This document shows positions 6,649 through 8,033 of a DNA stretch of 8,033 nucleotides, one piece after another. The first letter of the stretch is position 1. Every line of letters begins with the position of its first letter. Source of the stretch: CASQEL01 sp036655975 (GTDB lineage: Bacteria; Desulfobacterota; Desulfovibrionia; Desulfovibrionales; Desulfovibrionaceae); NCBI GenBank assembly GCA_036655975.1, contig JAVVPD010000093.1:1-8033 (forward strand), written 5' to 3'. The notes beneath the pieces were generated by a model that was not told where the DNA came from, made no database searches, and saw only the letters and a list, made by a program, of their open reading frames with translations. A program made the position numbers and the translations under genes.

Positions 6649-7554
6649 TCAACAGCTGCGTTCCACAACGTAGCGCGCCAGAGCACGTAAAAATGCCGCT
6701 TCCGATCCAGAAAAATTGTTCAGACACTCCACAGCGTGCAACATGTGAGTGTTCGCTAAAGCGCGGCTCTGGTCAAGCCCCACAAGAGCAGGATAGGTAT
6801 TCTTGCCCTGCTCCTGATCACTGCCCGCAGGCTTACCCAAGGTAACAGTGTCTGCGGTGATGTCCAAAATATCGTCGGCAATCTGGAAGGCCACGCCCAA
6901 GGAAGCCCCATACTGGCTGATAGCTTCGAGCTGTCCACTTCCGGCTCCGGCCAATTGCGCGCCGCTTATGCATGAAGCACGGAGCAAAGCCCCCGTTTTG
7001 AGCGCATGCATGTGCTGTAATTTTTCCAGTTCCACCCGCCCCACGCCCGTGTACAGCATGTCCAGCATCTGACCAGCCACCATGCCCGAGCCTCCCGCCG
7101 CCTGCGCCACCGTGCCCAAGGCCGCCAGCACCCGTGCTGCGGGCAATTCCACAGAGGTCATGAAACAAAAAGCATCGGTCAACAGGGCATCTCCCGCAAG
7201 AATCGCCGTTGCTTCATCAAAAGCCTTATGATTTGAAGGTTTACCGCGTCGCAGGTCATCATCATCCATGGCGGGAAGATCGTCGTGAATCAGCGAATAG
7301 GTGTGAATCATCTCAATGGCGCATGCAAAGGGCAACACCGCGTCTACGGGCAAACCACACATGGCGGCGGTACTCAAGCACAACACGGGGCGTACCCGCT
7401 TGCCACCCGCCATAAGACTATAGTACATGGCCGATTGCAGGCGTTCCGGCAGGGCCCGCTGATCCAGACAGGTGGCGAGATACTTGTCCACGCGTGCGCC
7501 TTCGGCGTGCAAACGGGTCTTAAAATCCCCTGTAGACATGGTGAGAACATTCAT
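6649..7554 (-). CDS. ispA: Farnesyl diphosphate synthase (short-chain polyprenyl synthase)
   Basis: Condenses dimethylallyl or geranyl diphosphate with isopentenyl diphosphate to make farnesyl diphosphate, the precursor of undecaprenyl carrier lipid and quinone side chains. At 301 residues it matches E. coli IspA in length. It has GGKRVRP (50-56), the first aspartate-rich motif within IHDDLPAMDDDDLRRGKPS (89-107), the second in FQIADDILD (223-231), and GKPAGSDQEQGKNTYPALVG (240-259). The two-residue insertion in the first motif (DDxxxxD) and the preceding HTYSLIH are those of bacterial type-II FPP synthases; exact chain length remains inferred. The ATG at 7554 overlaps the xseB stop as ATGA, a 4-base overlap typical of translational coupling; Met6 is an alternative start. 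Together with xseB upstream and dxs downstream this is the common xseB-ispA-dxs cluster. Confidence 0.95.
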   Translation of the reverse strand: MNVLTMSTGDFKTRLHAEGARVDKYLATCLDQRALPERLQSAMYYSLMAGGKRVRPVLCLSTAAMCGLPVDAVLPFACAIEMIHTYSLIHDDLPAMDDDDLRRGKPSNHKAFDEATAILAGDALLTDAFCFMTSVELPAARVLAALGTVAQAAGGSGMVAGQMLDMLYTGVGRVELEKLQHMHALKTGALLRASCISGAQLAGAGSGQLEAISQYGASLGVAFQIADDILDITADTVTLGKPAGSDQEQGKNTYPALVGLDQSRALANTHMLHAVECLNNFSGSEAAFLRALARYVVERSC

Positions 7555-7796
7555 GCGTTTTCGTCCTCTTCGGGCGTAAAAGGTTCCAGCCCCTGCGCTG
7601 TCAGCAGACGAATTTCATTGCGGGCTTGTTCCAATTGTCCCCGACATAATTTAGAAAGTTCCATGCCTTCTTTATACAGAGTTAGGCCCTGTTCAAGAGG
7701 CAAGCTTCCTGTTTCAAGATGGGTCACAATTTCTTGCAAACGTGCCAGCCGCGTTTCAAAGCTTTCTGAGACAGTATTTTTTTTTTCACGGGCCAT
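7551..7796 (-). CDS. xseB: Exodeoxyribonuclease VII small subunit
   Basis: The small subunit of exonuclease VII, which degrades single-stranded DNA together with XseA (not in this window). The 81-residue protein shows the family pattern: SFETRLARLQEIVTHLETGS, then LPLEQGLTLYKEGMELSKLC, then a second helix and an acidic tail (PEEDENA). Together these form the two-helix hairpin of XseB. I chose the ATG at 7796, giving MAREKKNT. AGGAAG lies 8 bases upstream and overlaps the TAG stop of the M23 gene, which suggests coupled expression. A longer frame starting at 7853 would add 19 residues from inside the upstream gene and is unlikely. Codons 3-6 contain a run of ten A (7777-7786 as T on the plus strand), unusual in this gene set. 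The 3' end overlaps the ispA start by 4 bases. Confidence 0.93.
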   Translation of the reverse strand: MAREKKNTVSESFETRLARLQEIVTHLETGSLPLEQGLTLYKEGMELSKLCRGQLEQARNEIRLLTAQGLEPFTPEEDENA

Positions 7797-7806
7797 ACTA
7801 TACTTC

Positions 7807-8033
7807 CTAATTCTTCGAAATAGCGGTAGCTTGCAGAAAGGGAACAGGATCAACAGCCGTCCCCTGCACGACTAAGCCCAAATGCAAATGCGGCCCCGTG
7901 CTCTGGCCTGTGCTGCCTACCTTGCCAATAGCTTCGCCCCGACGCACTTTCTGGCCCGGCTGCACGTTCACTTCAGACATGTGCATGTATGAAGTGATCA
8001 GCCCTAAACCGTGGTCAATGTACACAGCATTGC
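7807..8033 (-). CDS. M23/LytM-family peptidase, C-terminal part (5' end beyond window)
   Basis: Only the last 74 codons are visible; the gene enters from the right edge. The sequence NAVYIDHGLGLITSYMHMSE, then VQPGQKVRRGEAIGKVGSTGQSTGPHLHLGL, is the typical end of a LytM/peptidase M23 zinc endopeptidase domain. The Y-M-H histidine and the second histidine of the HLH motif are catalytic or zinc-binding positions in active members; the first zinc ligand pair (HxxxD) would lie outside the window. HLHLGL differs slightly from the common HLHFG. Family members cut peptidoglycan cross-links or, when degenerate, activate amidases. Signal peptide and N-terminal domains cannot be judged. Its stop TAG (7809-7807) lies 10 bases before the xseB ATG, so it appears to be in the same operon. 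Confidence 0.9.
   Translation of the reverse strand, partial: NAVYIDHGLGLITSYMHMSEVNVQPGQKVRRGEAIGKVGSTGQSTGPHLHLGLVVQGTAVDPVPFLQATAISKN

Noticed and set aside
7797..7853. Longer xseB start within the M23 gene
   Set aside because: The extra 19 residues do not resemble XseB, and the ATG at 7796 has a good ribosome binding site.
7285..7875. 196-codon plus-strand frame opposite ispA and xseB
   Set aside because: It spans two well-supported genes on the other strand and shows no recognisable domain.

Overview
The window looks like a piece of chromosome from a deltaproteobacterial sulfate reducer, most likely family Desulfovibrionaceae. This is an inference from gene order (siroheme-type dehydrogenase, CcsA/HemX, HemA, a small unrecognised protein, TilS on one strand; M23 peptidase, XseB, IspA, Dxs on the other) and from the protein sequences. 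No species can be assigned. Base composition is intermediate (slightly GC-rich) in the genes and clearly AT-rich in the first ~300 bases.

Layout. (1) Positions 1-218, minus strand: the N-terminal part of an ISAs1-family transposase, broken by an in-frame stop and running off the left edge. It is followed by an AT-rich spacer to about 489 holding a short direct repeat, a doubtful 48-codon reading frame, a weak hairpin and a plausible promoter. (2) Positions 490-4674, plus strand: a tightly packed five-gene operon of precorrin-2 dehydrogenase, an eight-helix CcsA/HemX-type membrane protein, glutamyl-tRNA reductase (hemA), a 114-residue unrecognised Cys-containing protein, and tRNA(Ile)-lysidine synthase (tilS). 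(3) Positions 4685-8033, minus strand: a converging operon read from right to left, with an M23/LytM-type peptidase (C-terminal part only), xseB, ispA and dxs. The two operons meet tail to tail with 10 bases between stop codons.

How the genes work together. HemA makes the first committed tetrapyrrole precursor from glutamyl-tRNA. The precorrin-2 dehydrogenase makes sirohydrochlorin, the branch point to siroheme (needed by dissimilatory sulfite reductase) and, in this group, to heme by the siroheme-dependent route. The CcsA/HemX-type protein fits haem handling for c-type cytochromes or control of HemA. The opposite operon makes DXP, the entry point of the MEP isoprenoid pathway, and then farnesyl diphosphate for quinone and undecaprenyl carriers. 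It also encodes the small subunit of exonuclease VII and a cell-wall peptidase-family protein.

I found no convincing undescribed system. The best leads are modest: the unrecognised 114-residue protein between hemA and tilS, the altered tryptophan-rich motif of the CcsA/HemX protein, two long homopolymer tracts inside genes (C8 and A10), and the decayed insertion sequence abutting the tetrapyrrole operon.
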